Made by a program: the position numbers and the translations under genes | Notes under the pieces: generated by a model | The model's input: the letters and a program-made list of their open reading frames with translations, nothing else | The model's database searches: none | Told to the model about the DNA's origin: nothing | Shown here: positions 34,098 through 34,260 of the stretch, in pieces | Layout: every line of letters begins with the position of its first letter | Numbering within the stretch: position 1 is the stretch's first letter | Origin: Burkholderiaceae bacterium | GTDB taxonomy: Bacteria; Pseudomonadota; Gammaproteobacteria; Burkholderiales; Burkholderiaceae_E | Length of the DNA: 34,260 nucleotides | Direction of reading: 5' to 3' | NCBI GenBank assembly: GCA_021463505.1 | Contig: JAJTYR010000039.1 | Coordinates: 1-34,260 of the forward strand

Positions 34098-34260
34098 GGC
34101 TCTGTTGAAAATCGAGTGGGTTACCGCGCATGAGGGTTGACGGCTGCGAAGTCCAGCTTGCCGGCGATCAGGAAGATCACGGTCCTGATTGTCCCGATGC
34201 GCGTGTAGCCGCGAGCACGACGCTTGGCAGCCTGGAACAACCCGTTCAGTGCTTCGAGAA
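34098..34260. mobile_element. ISL3-family insertion sequence, one end, running off the right edge
   Basis: The sequence changes character at 34098 with GGCTCTGTTGAAAATCG, typical of an ISL3-like terminal inverted repeat start, and the transposase stop codon follows within 24 bases, the usual spacing for such a terminus. The element interrupts rmlD. The opposite end and the target duplication (8 bp in this family) are outside the window. Confidence 0.8.
34121..34260 (-). CDS. ISL3-family transposase, C-terminal 45 residues (partial)
   Basis: On the minus strand the frame entering from 34260 and ending at TAA 34123-34121 reads LEALNGLFQAAKRRARGYTR, continuing with IRTVIFLIAGKLDF and ending NPHAR. 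The NGLFQAAKRRARGY...LIAGKL ending is characteristic of ISL3-family transposases (after the DDE domain). The rest of the gene lies outside the window, so activity cannot be judged. Confidence 0.82.
   Translation of the reverse strand, partial: LEALNGLFQAAKRRARGYTRIGTIRTVIFLIAGKLDFAAVNPHAR

Noticed and set aside
1-34260. CRISPR arrays, tRNA or rRNA genes, riboswitches
   Set aside because: I saw no regularly spaced repeats, no tRNA cloverleaf or rRNA signature, and no riboswitch-like conserved leader while reading both strands.

Overview
The window is high-G+C DNA from a proteobacterium, most likely a betaproteobacterium of the Burkholderiales/Rhodocyclales type. This placement is inferred from base composition, ATGA-type gene overlaps and an EpsF/EpsG pair of the kind found in betaproteobacterial exopolysaccharide loci. 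Nearly all of it is a mosaic surface-glycan locus with repeated strand switches and at least two AT-richer, probably imported, blocks.

Layout. (1) 188-4676 (+): a compact type I secretion operon of TolC-like outer-membrane channel, ABC transporter with a degenerate C39-like N-domain, and HlyD-type adaptor, followed at 4831-4992 by an unrecognised 53-residue ORF. (2) 5028-10806: PIG-L deacetylase and GT2 glycosyltransferase (+), Wzx-like flippase (-), second GT2 (+), and core-2/I-branching-like GT14 transferase (-). (3) 11081-15915 (+): polysaccharide copolymerase EpsF, tyrosine-kinase-like EpsG, O-antigen polymerase/ligase-like membrane protein, and a methyltransferase with an N-terminal zinc-ribbon-like knuckle. 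(4) 15955-17695: an unrecognised lipoprotein and a degraded stretch holding a helix-turn-helix relic. (5) 17696-25854: two coupled GT4 transferases (-), an oxidoreductase plus TIM-barrel-like partner (+), a third GT4 (-), a probable dTDP-L-rhamnose 4-epimerase-like SDR (-), and a GT-like protein (-). (6) 26140-27835 (-): acyltransferase-3-like membrane protein coupled to a secreted SGNH-like protein that lacks the usual nucleophilic serine. (7) 28002-30509 (+): a large DUF6351-type lipoprotein hydrolase, with a VanZ-like gene convergent to it. (8) 31098-34097 (+): rmlBAC and a truncated rmlD, cut by the end of an ISL3-family insertion sequence that runs off the right edge.

How it fits together. 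rmlBACD would supply dTDP-L-rhamnose, and the SDR at 23674-24813 may epimerise it. The glycosyltransferases would build a repeat unit, the flippase would export it, and the Wzy-like protein with EpsF/EpsG would polymerise it and control chain length. The acyltransferase, the PIG-L deacetylase and the methyltransferase are candidate modifiers. I see no initiating glycosyl-phosphate transferase, Wza-type exporter or exosortase here, so these must lie elsewhere or be absent. The type I system beside the glycan genes recalls S-layer or adhesin export loci, but no large substrate gene is in view.
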